A stretch of DNA of 64,000 nt from Actinomyces wuliandei. Its GTDB lineage: Bacteria > Actinomycetota > Actinomycetes > Actinomycetales > Actinomycetaceae. Each line of letters begins with the position of its first letter. Position 1 is the first letter of the stretch. Positions 34,622 to 42,216 of this stretch are shown one piece after another. The notes beneath the pieces are model-generated. The model saw nothing but the letters and a program-made list of their open reading frames with translations. It searched no databases and had not been told where the DNA came from. The stretch lies in contig NZ_CP025227.1 of NCBI RefSeq assembly GCF_004010955.1, positions 310,001 through 374,000 of the forward strand, given 5' to 3'. A program made the position numbers and the translations under genes.

Positions 34622-35419
34622 CAGGTGCCGGGTCACCCACTCGGTACCCAGACGGGCCACCTCCGCCTGGGCCTCCTGCGGGTGGTCCTTGCGCACCTGC
34701 ACCAGCTGGCTGCCGTCTTTCAGGAGGGGGAAGCCCTTCTGGGCGTCTGCTGCAGTGTCAGGCATCTCGTGGGTCAGCGCCCCGTAGATCATGAGGACCG
34801 GCCACGGGACCTCCGCCATGGTGATGTGGGGCTCCTGCATAGAGAAGTCGGCGAGGGTCTCCTTGCTCAGCACGTTCCACTGGCGCGGGTTCGGGTTGTC
34901 GTCCACCAGGCGGGTCAGGCCGTGGCGGGCGAGCTCGTCGAGCTGGTGGGGGGAGAAGACCTGCTCCCACAGGACTGACTGGGGGCCGACCACGGCCCCC
35001 ACCAGGACGGCGGTGCGTACCTGCTCGGGCCGGGCCAGGAGGGCGGCGGTCGCGCCGAAGCCGTTGGCGTGGATGGCCTGGCGGGTGTAGCCGCGCTCGG
35101 CCAGCCAGCCGGACACCGCCCGCAGGTCCTCAGCCTCGTTGGCCAGGGTGATGACGTCGTCGTCGGACTCACCCAGTCCGGAGAAGTCGATGCTGAGGGT
35201 GGCCAGGCCTGCCTTCTGGTAGCTGGCCGAGACCAGGTCCAGGCGCCCCTGCTCCCCGTGGCGGTCCGCGAGGAAGTCGTGGGCCAGCAGCACCACGCCC
35301 TCCCGGCGGGCGGGCTCGCCCGGGCCGTCCTCGCCGACCTGCGGCGGGGTGCCGCCGGGGCGGACGAAGGACCCCACCAGGGTGACACCGCGCGGGGTGT
35401 CGATACGCACCATGCTCAT
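34616..35419 (-). CDS. alpha/beta-hydrolase fold protein lacking the nucleophile serine
   Basis: 267 residues. The fold is recognisable from GVVLLAHDFLADRHG, LSIDFSGLGESDDD (the DxxGxGxS loop), IHANGFGATAALLARP and VRKDHPQE. At the nucleophile elbow, where family members have GxSxG, the sequence is ANGFG, with Gly in place of Ser. The segment that normally carries the acid residue reads YGALTHEMPD. The His remains. It is therefore probably a pseudoenzyme or uses a different mechanism. ATG 35419 is chosen (ATG 35413 equally possible). Monocistronic, with the second TGCACATCTTC array in its upstream region. Confidence 0.75.
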   Translation of the reverse strand: MSMVRIDTPRGVTLVGSFVRPGGTPPQVGEDGPGEPARREGVVLLAHDFLADRHGEQGRLDLVSASYQKAGLATLSIDFSGLGESDDDVITLANEAEDLRAVSGWLAERGYTRQAIHANGFGATAALLARPEQVRTAVLVGAVVGPQSVLWEQVFSPHQLDELARHGLTRLVDDNPNPRQWNVLSKETLADFSMQEPHITMAEVPWPVLMIYGALTHEMPDTAADAQKGFPLLKDGSQLVQVRKDHPQEAQAEVARLGTEWVTRHLR

Positions 35420-35544
35420 GCCTACAAGCTTAGGCCAGAAGCTGGCGCGGGTCACCAGGTCGCGGAGGTCGTCCTGGGGAATTGCGCTTCCAGCGTGAGC
35501 CTGTGGCTGCTCTGGCGGGCTCAGGGCGGGGCGCGAGGGGTGGC

Positions 35545-35762
35545 TGCACATCTTGGGCTAGGTCGGGTGCGTGGCCGTGAGGCCACCATGCGGAAAGCGG
35601 GTGTGCTGATGCCTGAGGCGGCGGTGAAAGACGCTGAAGATGTGCAGCAAGACCTGCTGCGCACATCTTCGGTTGCCTGGAGCGCACCAGTGTGAGGCGG
35701 ATCCGCGGAGTTCCTGCAAGGGTGCCGCGTTGCTACTGGCAAGTGGGCGCTGAAGATGTGCA
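35545..35762. repeat. four-site TGCACATCTTC array, copy 2
   Basis: Sites in alternating orientation at 35545-35555 (last base differs), 35636-35646, 35660-35670 (first base differs) and 35752-35762. The central pair starts 24 bp apart and makes a hairpin with a 13-nt loop, exactly as in copy 1 near 15.9 kb. The sequence between sites is not conserved between the copies. No gene is supported between 35420 and 35847. Confidence 0.85.
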
Positions 35763-35847
35763 GCACGCGTGGCAGCGGCGCTCCTGGCCGTGTCCTGGAT
35801 ACCGGACCTGGTGACGGCGCTGGCAGGGCTCGTCTACCCTTGGGCTG

Positions 35848-35930
35848 TTCCATCTAGAGTGGCTGAGAGACCTGGCTCCGTGACGCCGCAGCAACCCACT
35901 CCGGGTGCTTCCGCCAGGACCGATGGAGGA
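35848..35930 (+). ncRNA. SAM riboswitch (SAM-IV or related) upstream of metF
   Basis: Core GGCTGAGAGAC, then GTGACGCCGCAGCAACC and GGGTGCTTCCGCC, shared with the copy before metE. Stems: GAGTGG 35857-35862 with CCACTC 35896-35901, and CCTGGC 35871-35876 with GCCAGG 35913-35918. The latter pair changes to CGTGGC/GCCACG in the metE copy, a compensatory change that supports the structure. The metF RBS (GGAGGA 35925-35930) lies at the 3' edge of the aptamer, so control is most likely at translation initiation. Class assignment between SAM-IV and SAM-I/IV is from memory. Confidence 0.85.
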
Positions 35931-35937
35931 CCGCACC

Positions 35938-37062
35938 ATGGACCGATTGGACCGACTGGACCAGCATGACGCAGACCGGGCTCCCGTGACCGGGCCACCC
36001 CTACCCGCAGCGGGGTCTTTCGCGCCCGAGCGGGCTGCGTCCCCAGGTGCCGTCGGTGCCGCGCCGGCCCCGGCGGGGCTGCCCTCGTTGTCCCTGGAGC
36101 TCTTCCCTCCCCGCCCCGGCGTCCACGCCTCGCAGACGTGGGGGGCGCTGGACCGGCTGCTGGGGGTGCTCCCCGACTTCGTCTCGGTCACCTACCGGCC
36201 CACCTTCGCGCCCGACCCTGACGGCGGCCCGGGGGTGCGTGCGGTGCGGGAGCACAACCCGGCTGAGGACGTCGTCACCCACGTGCTGGCCACCAGCCGG
36301 GTGCCGCTCATGGCCCACCTCACGTGCATCGGCTACCGCAGGCGCGACGTGGTGGAGATCGTGCGCCTCTTCCTGGGCCTGGGGGTGCGCCGCTTCCTGG
36401 CGCTGCGGGGCGACCCTCCGCGCGGGACCAGGGCGAGCGACGTCCCCGGTGAGCTGCGCTACGCCAGCGACCTGGTACGCGTGATCCGCGAGGTCGAGGA
36501 CGAGTACTTCGGTGACGGCGCCCGGCACCTGCAGGTGGCCGTGGCCGCCTACCCCGCCTGCGAGGACCTGGGGGCTGAGGTGGAGGTCCTGGCCGCCAAG
36601 CAGGAGGCGGGTGCCGACATGGCCATCACCCAGGTCTTCTACGACGCGCAGGACTACCTGTCGCTGTCGCGCGCCGCCTCCTACAGCGGGGTGACCATGC
36701 CGGTCCTTCCCGGCATCATCCCCCTGACCGACCTGCGCCGCCTGACCCGCCTGGAGTCGCTGACCGGCGTGCGGGTCCCGGCCGACCTGAGCGCCACCCT
36801 GAGCCGGGCCGAGGGTGCCCAGGCCGTGGCGGCGGGGATCGACGCCACCCTGCGCCTGGCCACCCAGGTGCTCGACGGCGGTGCCCCCGGCGTGCACCTC
36901 TACACCTTCAACCGGACCCGGCCCGCGCTCGACGTCGTCTCCCACCTGCGCCTGGGAGGGATCTTCCGGGGGCAGGAGCCCGACCTGGAGACCCAGCACG
37001 AGGTGGACCTGGCCTACCTCAACGCCACTCCCGGCGGGGACCGGCGCCCCTCTGCCTGGTAG
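35938..37062 (+). CDS. metF: methylenetetrahydrofolate reductase
   Basis: 374 residues. After a Pro/Ala-rich leader of about 40 residues, LSLELFPPRP gives the catalytic Glu of the FAD-dependent TIM barrel, followed by VSVTYRP, AHLTCIGYRRRDVVE, LALRGDPPRG, KQEAGADMAITQVFYD and PVLPGIIPL, all typical of MetF. It makes 5-methyltetrahydrofolate, the methyl donor for MetE downstream. ATG 35938 has GGAGGA 7 nt upstream, placed directly after the SAM riboswitch, so high SAM should shut it off. ATGs at 35905 and 35923 lie inside the aptamer. Confidence 0.93.
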   Translation: MDRLDRLDQHDADRAPVTGPPLPAAGSFAPERAASPGAVGAAPAPAGLPSLSLELFPPRPGVHASQTWGALDRLLGVLPDFVSVTYRPTFAPDPDGGPGVRAVREHNPAEDVVTHVLATSRVPLMAHLTCIGYRRRDVVEIVRLFLGLGVRRFLALRGDPPRGTRASDVPGELRYASDLVRVIREVEDEYFGDGARHLQVAVAAYPACEDLGAEVEVLAAKQEAGADMAITQVFYDAQDYLSLSRAASYSGVTMPVLPGIIPLTDLRRLTRLESLTGVRVPADLSATLSRAEGAQAVAAGIDATLRLATQVLDGGAPGVHLYTFNRTRPALDVVSHLRLGGIFRGQEPDLETQHEVDLAYLNATPGGDRRPSAW

Positions 37063-37264
37063 GGAGGGGGCTGTTGGGTGGGCAGAGCCGGGTCGTGGGG
37101 ACGACCGTGGGGGACGAGACGTATATGAGCGCAGACTGTCTCCCTGTCATAGAGACGGAACCGGGGCTGCCCGTCGGGGCTGCCCGAGGTAATGATGCTG
37201 CGGTGTTACCATGGAAGGGCGGTTGGCGCTCATGTCATGTCACTGAGGTGACAAGGAGGTGCTC

Positions 37265-37537
37265 ATGTCCTCTGTCCTCCGGGCGGCCTCGTTGGTCGTG
37301 GCCGGCCTTGTTCTCGGTGCCTGTAGTGTGTTCCTGCTGTGCGTCGGGGCCGCTCTTGTCGTCCTTGTCGCTGACGTGCCGGTGTCGGTCCCGTGGGTGT
37401 ACACGGCGTGGCCTACCGAGGTGAACGGCTTGCCGGTGTTGAACTTTGTCCCCCACGTCCGGGGTGCTGCCGGGCTGTCAGTCCTTGTCGCGGCTGCCTA
37501 TGTCTACTACCGGGCCCGTGCGGCGCGCTTGCACTGA
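37265..37537 (+). CDS. small membrane protein between metF and metE
   Basis: 90 residues, two hydrophobic segments (about 5-38 and 65-85) joined by a short polar loop (VYTAWPTEVNGLPVLNFVPH). No family recognised. A strong RBS AAGGAGG at 37253-37259 is 5 nt from ATG 37265. Just upstream, TGTCACTGAGGTGACA (37238-37253) is an inverted repeat (6-4-6) that could be an operator or part of a leader hairpin. Confidence 0.6.
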   Translation: MSSVLRAASLVVAGLVLGACSVFLLCVGAALVVLVADVPVSVPWVYTAWPTEVNGLPVLNFVPHVRGAAGLSVLVAAAYVYYRARAARLH

Positions 37538-37649
37538 TCCGCCCCGTCAGCTGACCGGTCACCCCTCCACCACTGTCCACTGTCCGGACGCGGCTCCGTG
37601 GTCGGCGCGGCTGGGGTAGGGTTGCCCGGTCCAGTTAGGTCCGGTCCGG

Positions 37650-37740
37650 ACCTTCTATCCAGAGCGGCTGAGAGACGTGGCTCGGTGACGCCGCAGCAAC
37701 CCGCCCCGGCAGGGTGCTTCCGCCACGACCGATGGAGAGG
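37650..37740 (+). ncRNA. SAM riboswitch (SAM-IV or related) upstream of metE
   Basis: Same core as the metF copy: GGCTGAGAGAC, GTGACGCCGCAGCAACC, GGGTGCTTCCGCC, with CGTGGC 37676-37681 pairing with GCCACG 37722-37727 and GAGCGG 37662-37667 opposite CCGCCC 37701-37706 (one mismatch). Unlike at metF, the target gene metE starts about 380 nt further on; the first ATG after the aptamer belongs to a 32-codon leader ORF. Confidence 0.85.
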
Positions 37741-37742
37741 CG

Positions 37743-37841
37743 ATGCTGCTCAGGCTACCCAGCACCGACGTCCCGGGTGCGCTCGCGCCGCGAACCACGC
37801 CTGCCCCCGGTGACCGAATGCCCGGGGCGGCGAGGACCTGA
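37743..37841 (+). CDS. possible 32-residue leader peptide directly after metE riboswitch
   Basis: ATG 37743 with GGAG 5 nt upstream, in the same position relative to the aptamer as the metF start. Encodes MLLRLPSTDVPGALAP and 16 further residues, ending in TGA at 37839-37841. If translated, the riboswitch would directly gate this short ORF and only indirectly metE, by coupling or by transcription termination in the 280 nt that follow. It has no Met or Cys run typical of attenuator peptides. Confidence 0.35.
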   Translation: MLLRLPSTDVPGALAPRTTPAPGDRMPGAART

Positions 37842-38123
37842 CGCCGCCGCGCCCGGACGCCCGGAACCAGGAGAGCAGCCCCAGCAGTGCCGAACAGTGG
37901 CAGGCAGCACTGAGACAGTGCTGCTGACCCGCCCTGAGCACTGCGCTGGTCGGCTCTGCGCACCGGCTCCCTGGAGACCGCTCCCGGCGACTCCCGGGGA
38001 GGCACACCTGCCGACGCGCTTCCCGCGCCGCCCCTGCCCCGGGCCGCTGTCCTCGTCGCCTGCCCGCTACCGGGCGCCGCCCACCGCATCCTCGTTCGTA
38101 CCCCGCCCCGCAAGGAGACCCTC
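37842..38123 (+). promoter_or_regulatory. long untranslated leader of metE
   Basis: G+C-rich, with several possible hairpins (for example GGGGCGGCG near 37823 with CGCCGCCGC near 37842) that might form a transcription terminator of the riboswitch expression platform. RBS AAGGAG lies just before ATG 38124. An open frame through the region has no gene-like features. Confidence 0.4.
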
Positions 38124-40505
38124 ATGAGCGCCTCTGCTACCCAGCCCACCGCACCCGCCCCGCTGCCTGCGGCTACTGTCCTCGGCTACCCACGCATCGG
38201 CCCCGACCGCGAGCTCAAGCGCGCCGTGGAGTCCTACTGGAAGGGGACTGCCACCGCTGCGGACCTGCGTGAGGCCACCGCCAGCCTGCGCCAGGCCACC
38301 CGCACCCGCCTGGCCGCCCTGGGCCTGGACGCCCCCTCCGCCGTCCCGGCCGACTCCACCCTCTACGACCAGGTCCTCGACGTCACCGCCGCCCTGGGTG
38401 CGGTCCCCGCCCGCTTCCGCGACCTGCGCGACGAGCACGGCGGCCTGGACCTGGACGGCTACTTCACACTGGCTCGTGGGGAGGGAGACCGACCCGCCCT
38501 GGAGATGACCAAGTGGCTGGACTCCAACTACCACTACCTGGTCCCCGAGATCGACCAGGACACCCCCATTCGCTATGTCGGCTCGGCTGCCGCTGGCACG
38601 ACCGGCCTCGCCGACCAGGTGCGTGAGGCCGTGGCCGCAGGCACCCTCCCGCGCCCGGTCGTCGTCGGCCCGGTCACCTACCTGCTGCTGGCCAAGCCCA
38701 GTGACGACGCCGCCCCCGGCTTCACCCCCCTGGACCGCCTGGGCGACGTCATCGACGCCTACGGCCACCTCCTCATGGACCTGTACGAGGCTGGCGCCCA
38801 GTGGGTCCAGCTCGACGAGCCCGCCCTGGCCAGCGACTCCTGGGCCGTGGAGCGCACCCGGGTGCTGGAGGCCGTTCGTGACGCCTACACCTGGCTGGGG
38901 GCGGTCGTGGAGCGGCCCCGCCTGCTGGTGGCGGGCTCCTACGGCTCCCTGGGCGAGGCCCTGCCCGTCCTGGGAGCCACGCCCGTGGACGCAGTCGGCC
39001 TGGACCTGGTGGCCGGGGACCTGCCAGCGCCAGCGGACCTGGCGGCCCTGGAGGGGAAGGCTGTGGCGGCCGGGGTGGTCTCCGGGCGCAACATCTGGCG
39101 CACTGACCTGGACGCCGCCCTGACCACCCTGGAGCGGCTGCGTGACGCCCTGCCCCCGGGCACGCCGGTGACTGTGACCACTTCCACCTCGCTGCTGCAC
39201 GTGCCTCACGACGTCGAGCGGGAGACCTCCCTTGACCCGGAGATCCGTTCCTGGCTGGCCTTCGCCGACCAGAAGGTGGGTGAGGTGCAGGTGCTTGCCC
39301 GGGGGCTGGCACAGGGGCGTGAGGCGGTGGCCGCCGAGCTGGCCGAGGACGCCCGTCTGCGGGCTGAGCGTGCCGCCCACCCGGGGGTCAGTCGGCCGGA
39401 GGTCCGTCAGGCGGTGGCTGCGGTCACCGAGGCGGACCGCACCCGCGCCCCCTACGCCGAGCGTCAGGTAGCCCAGCAGGCGCGTCTGGGCCTGCCCGTC
39501 CTGCCCACGACCACTATCGGCTCCTTCCCCCAGACCTCCCAGATCCGCCGGGCGCGTGCCGCCTACCGGCGCGGCGAGCTCGACCAGGCCGCCTACGAGG
39601 AGGCGATGCGCGCCGAGATCGCCTCGGTAGTGCGTCTCCAGGAGGAGATCGGCCTGGACGTCCTGGTCCACGGCGAGGCCGAGCGCAACGACATGGTCCA
39701 GTACTTCGCCGAGCTCCTGGACGGTTTTGCCACCACCGAGCACGGGTGGGTCCAGTCCTACGGGTCGCGCTGCACCCGTCCCTCCGTCCTGTGGGGTGAC
39801 GTGGTGCGCCCCGCGCCGATGACGGTGGCCTGGTCCTCCTACGCGCAGTCGCTGACCGAGCGGCCGCTCAAGGGCATGCTCACCGGCCCGGTGACCATCA
39901 TGGCCTGGTCCTTCGTGCGCGACGACGTGCCGCGTTCCCAGGTGGCCGACCAGCTCGGCCTGGCCCTGCGCGCCGAGGTAGCCGACCTGGAGGCGGCCGG
40001 GATCGGGGTCGTTCAGGTCGACGAGCCGGCCATCCGCGAGACCCTGCCCCTGCGCCGCGCCGACCGGGAGGAGTACCTGGCCTGGTCGGTGGGGTCCTTC
40101 CGCCTGGCCACCGGCGGGGCCGCCCCGGCCACCCAGGTCCACACCCACCTGTGCTACTCGGAGTTCGACGTCGTCATCGACGCCGTGGACCACCTGGACG
40201 CCGACGTCACCTCCATCGAGGCCTCGCGCTCGCGCATGGACATCCTGCCTGCGGTGGCCCAGCACGGGTTTGAGCGCCAGCTGGGGCCGGGGGTGTGGGA
40301 CATCCACTCCCCGCGCGTGCCCAGCACCCAGGAGTGCGTCGAGCTGTTGGAGCGTGCGGTGGCGGCCCTGGGGGCGCAGCGGCTGTGGGCCAACCCGGAC
40401 TGCGGGCTCAAGACGCGCGGCTACGAGGAGGTGCAGGCCTCCCTGCGCAACCTGGTCCAGGCGGCCGCGCAGGTGCGGGCGGCAGAGCAGGCGGAGGGCT
40501 CCTGA
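38124..40505 (+). CDS. metE: cobalamin-independent methionine synthase
   Basis: 793 residues, close to the usual 755-765 plus a short Ala/Pro leader. N-terminal half: TVLGYPRIGPDRELKRAVES, MTKWLDSNYHYLVPE (the W-F/L-DTNYHY motif). C-terminal half: TTTIGSFPQT, VLVHGEAERNDMVQYF, YGSRCTRPSVLWGDV, IQVDEPA-like VVQVDEPAIRE, and the zinc ligands in THLCYSEF (His and Cys), the Glu of the GEAERND-type site and NPDCGLKTRG. Transfers a methyl group from 5-methyl-THF polyglutamate to homocysteine. SAM riboswitch in its leader; functional partner of metF. Confidence 0.95.
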   Translation: MSASATQPTAPAPLPAATVLGYPRIGPDRELKRAVESYWKGTATAADLREATASLRQATRTRLAALGLDAPSAVPADSTLYDQVLDVTAALGAVPARFRDLRDEHGGLDLDGYFTLARGEGDRPALEMTKWLDSNYHYLVPEIDQDTPIRYVGSAAAGTTGLADQVREAVAAGTLPRPVVVGPVTYLLLAKPSDDAAPGFTPLDRLGDVIDAYGHLLMDLYEAGAQWVQLDEPALASDSWAVERTRVLEAVRDAYTWLGAVVERPRLLVAGSYGSLGEALPVLGATPVDAVGLDLVAGDLPAPADLAALEGKAVAAGVVSGRNIWRTDLDAALTTLERLRDALPPGTPVTVTTSTSLLHVPHDVERETSLDPEIRSWLAFADQKVGEVQVLARGLAQGREAVAAELAEDARLRAERAAHPGVSRPEVRQAVAAVTEADRTRAPYAERQVAQQARLGLPVLPTTTIGSFPQTSQIRRARAAYRRGELDQAAYEEAMRAEIASVVRLQEEIGLDVLVHGEAERNDMVQYFAELLDGFATTEHGWVQSYGSRCTRPSVLWGDVVRPAPMTVAWSSYAQSLTERPLKGMLTGPVTIMAWSFVRDDVPRSQVADQLGLALRAEVADLEAAGIGVVQVDEPAIRETLPLRRADREEYLAWSVGSFRLATGGAAPATQVHTHLCYSEFDVVIDAVDHLDADVTSIEASRSRMDILPAVAQHGFERQLGPGVWDIHSPRVPSTQECVELLERAVAALGAQRLWANPDCGLKTRGYEEVQASLRNLVQAAAQVRAAEQAEGS

Positions 40506-40589
40506 GGCAGGAGGGACCGTCTGGGCGGTCTCAGGGGTGTGGGGTCGTCCCCCGTCCCGGGGCGGGCGACCCCACCTGCGGGCCCCGGC

Positions 40590-41564
40590 TCACGCGCGCG
40601 GCGGCAGGGTGACGGCCCGGGCCGCCTCCACGGCGCGGCGTACCATCTCCTGGTCGGTACGCTGCGGCTCGCCCGGGCCGACCCCTTTGCAGGGGCAGCG
40701 CATGTGCACCTCGCGCACGCCGGTTGCCGCTACCAGGGACGCAAGGCCTTCCGGGCCTACGCCCACCCCGCCTGTGGCCGCGATGACGGTGGGGCCGCCG
40801 GTGGACACCAGCCCGGCGATCATGGCGGCAGCCTCTTCCCGGGACTCCGACTCCTTTCGGGATTTCGACTCATCCCGGGGCGCCGAGGCACCAGCGGTGA
40901 GGACGTAGTCCACGCCCAGGCCGCCCAGGTCGCCGTAGGCCTCCACCGTGTCCCGGCACTGGTCGAAGGCGCGGTGGAAGGTGACGGGGGCGCCGTCAGC
41001 CATGGACACGAGCAGCCGCACCAGCCCACGGTCCACGGCGCCGTCGTCGGTGAGCGCCCCGACGACGAAGCCCAGCTCGACGGCGGGGGGCAGGTGCGTG
41101 CCCGCGCCCGCCACCACCTGGGGCCGGGTGAACTCCCCCATCTCCCGCGCCAGGGCGGCGATACGCCGCACGTCAGCGATCATGGCCCGTCCCTCGTCGG
41201 AGTTGTAGACGTAGGGGCCTCCGCGCGGCCTGATGAGGACGCGCAGCCCGAAGGGCGCCGACTGGGCCGTCTGTGCCCAGTGCGCTCCCAGGCGCGTGCG
41301 GCGCTCCTCGACCTGCTCCGCTGCGGCGAAGATGGCTGCCTCCACGGTGCCGATCGACGGCGTGGTGCCGGAGGCGGTGAGGTTCTCCCCGAGTTCTGCC
41401 CGGTCGGCCCCGACTCTTGCGGAGATGCGAACTCCCTCCACGTCCTCCACGCAGGTCTCCAGGACCAGGTGGCCCGGTCGGCGCCAGAAGGGGGGAGATG
41501 ACGGTCGTCGTGCCGGGTGCTGGCGCAGTGACGGCGCCGACCTGGAGAGCCGCGTTGCATTCAT
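40590..41564 (-). CDS. cutC: copper homeostasis protein CutC family
   Basis: 324 residues, TIM barrel. Family motifs: LETCVEDVEGVRISARVGAD then RAELGENLTASGTTPS, LRVLIRPRGGPYVYNSDEG, VTFHRAFDQCRD, DYVLTAGAS (usual ILTSG) and VREVHMRC. About 80 residues longer than E. coli CutC because of a 30-residue N-terminal leader and an insertion DESKSRKESESREEAAA. The role in copper handling is disputed for the family. ATG 41564 lacks an RBS, so leaderless expression is possible. Confidence 0.88.
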   Translation of the reverse strand: MNATRLSRSAPSLRQHPARRPSSPPFWRRPGHLVLETCVEDVEGVRISARVGADRAELGENLTASGTTPSIGTVEAAIFAAAEQVEERRTRLGAHWAQTAQSAPFGLRVLIRPRGGPYVYNSDEGRAMIADVRRIAALAREMGEFTRPQVVAGAGTHLPPAVELGFVVGALTDDGAVDRGLVRLLVSMADGAPVTFHRAFDQCRDTVEAYGDLGGLGVDYVLTAGASAPRDESKSRKESESREEAAAMIAGLVSTGGPTVIAATGGVGVGPEGLASLVAATGVREVHMRCPCKGVGPGEPQRTDQEMVRRAVEAARAVTLPPRA

Positions 41565-41725
41565 AGGGTTGAGTCTGACATGTAACGAAGAATAAAGAAA
41601 CTGGGGCGCCGGGTGGTGTTGGCCGTGGACTGTGGTCGTGAGCTGGGGGACGTGCGACGTCGCCGCTCTGGGGCCAGGCCTCGTGTCTGCCACGCCTCCT
41701 GCCTACCACGCCTCCTGTGCCGGTT
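41565..41725. promoter_or_regulatory. upstream region of cutC
   Basis: A slightly A+T-rich patch at about 41570-41610 (ATGTAACGAAGAATAAAGAAA) probably holds the cutC promoter on the minus strand. Beyond it the sequence runs into the hairpin repeat at 41720. No gene supported. Confidence 0.35.
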
Positions 41726-41794
41726 TGCGAGTCTGGGGTACGCCAGCCGAGCGCCGGGGCCTCGCACAACGTACCCCGGGCTCGCAAACCGGGG
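41720..41794. repeat. 69-bp hairpin repeat, left copy, bracketing toxin-immunity module
   Basis: Imperfect palindrome: GGTTTGCGAGTCTGGGGTAC and its partner GTACCCCGGGCTCGCAAACC (two mismatches) around a 26-nt G+C-rich loop containing GCCAGCCGAGCGCCGGGG. Positions 41726-41794 match 44717-44785 at 61 of 69 bases in the same orientation. Seven bases after it begins the similarity to the immunity gene. Confidence 0.9.
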
Positions 41795-41801
41795 AGGACA
41801 G

Positions 41802-42004
41802 GGCTGCACGCCACGCCTGAGTGGGTGGACTCGGCGATGGACGCGGAGCTAGAGGACTTCTCCGCCGCCGCGCAGGTCGCCGTCGCCATCGCCGCAGGCG
41901 GCCCGGGCACCGGCGGCAGCGCCGGGACAGGCGGCGGTCCGGGCGGGGGTGGTGGCCCCGGCGGCCCTGGTGGTACCGGTCCCGCCCCGGGAGCAGGGTC
42001 CTGA
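41802..42004 (+). pseudogene. remnant of a duplicated immunity gene (internally deleted)
   Basis: Reads LHATPEWVDSAMDAELEDFSAAAQVAVAIAAG then a Gly-rich tail and TGA. The intact downstream copy has LHATPEWVDARMEEALRL... and, about 225 residues later, LVEDFSAATAEVAASIAAG and a Gly-rich tail. So this is the same gene with its GAD-like/DUF1851 core deleted in frame. The TGA overlaps an ATG (TGATG at 42002-42006) that opens a frame reading PGRWRGRPRWLGRGRP, the same N-terminus found upstream of the toxin in the intact copy. That frame runs on into the intact immunity gene. Confidence 0.65.
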
Positions 42005-42216
42005 TGCCCGGGCGCTGGCGGGGCCGGCCCCGCTGGCTCGGGCGCGGGCGCCCCACGGCCCCCGCCGCTGGTCCCGCAGGCGGCGGCGTGCCCGGTGGGT
42101 CGGCCCCCGGCTGCGGGGGCGGGGCTTCTGGGGGCGCCGCTGTCTTGGGGGTGCCTGGGGTGGGGCTTGGGTCTGGGGGTTGTGGCGGTGGTGTGGTGGG
42201 GGTTACGGTTTGGTTT

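Noticed and set aside
37714..38127. Open frame of 137 codons covering the metE leader
   Set aside because: Starts inside the riboswitch, is Pro/Arg-rich without gene-like features, and competes with the shorter ORF that has a proper RBS. The region is better explained as an expression platform.
38067..40307. Open frame of 746 codons on the minus strand
   Set aside because: Antisense to metE, whose zinc ligands and length are canonical.
41821..42216. Gly-rich open frame upstream of the immunity gene as an independent gene
   Set aside because: It matches the N-terminal linker of the toxin copy and runs into the intact immunity gene. A duplication remnant explains it better than a separate gene.
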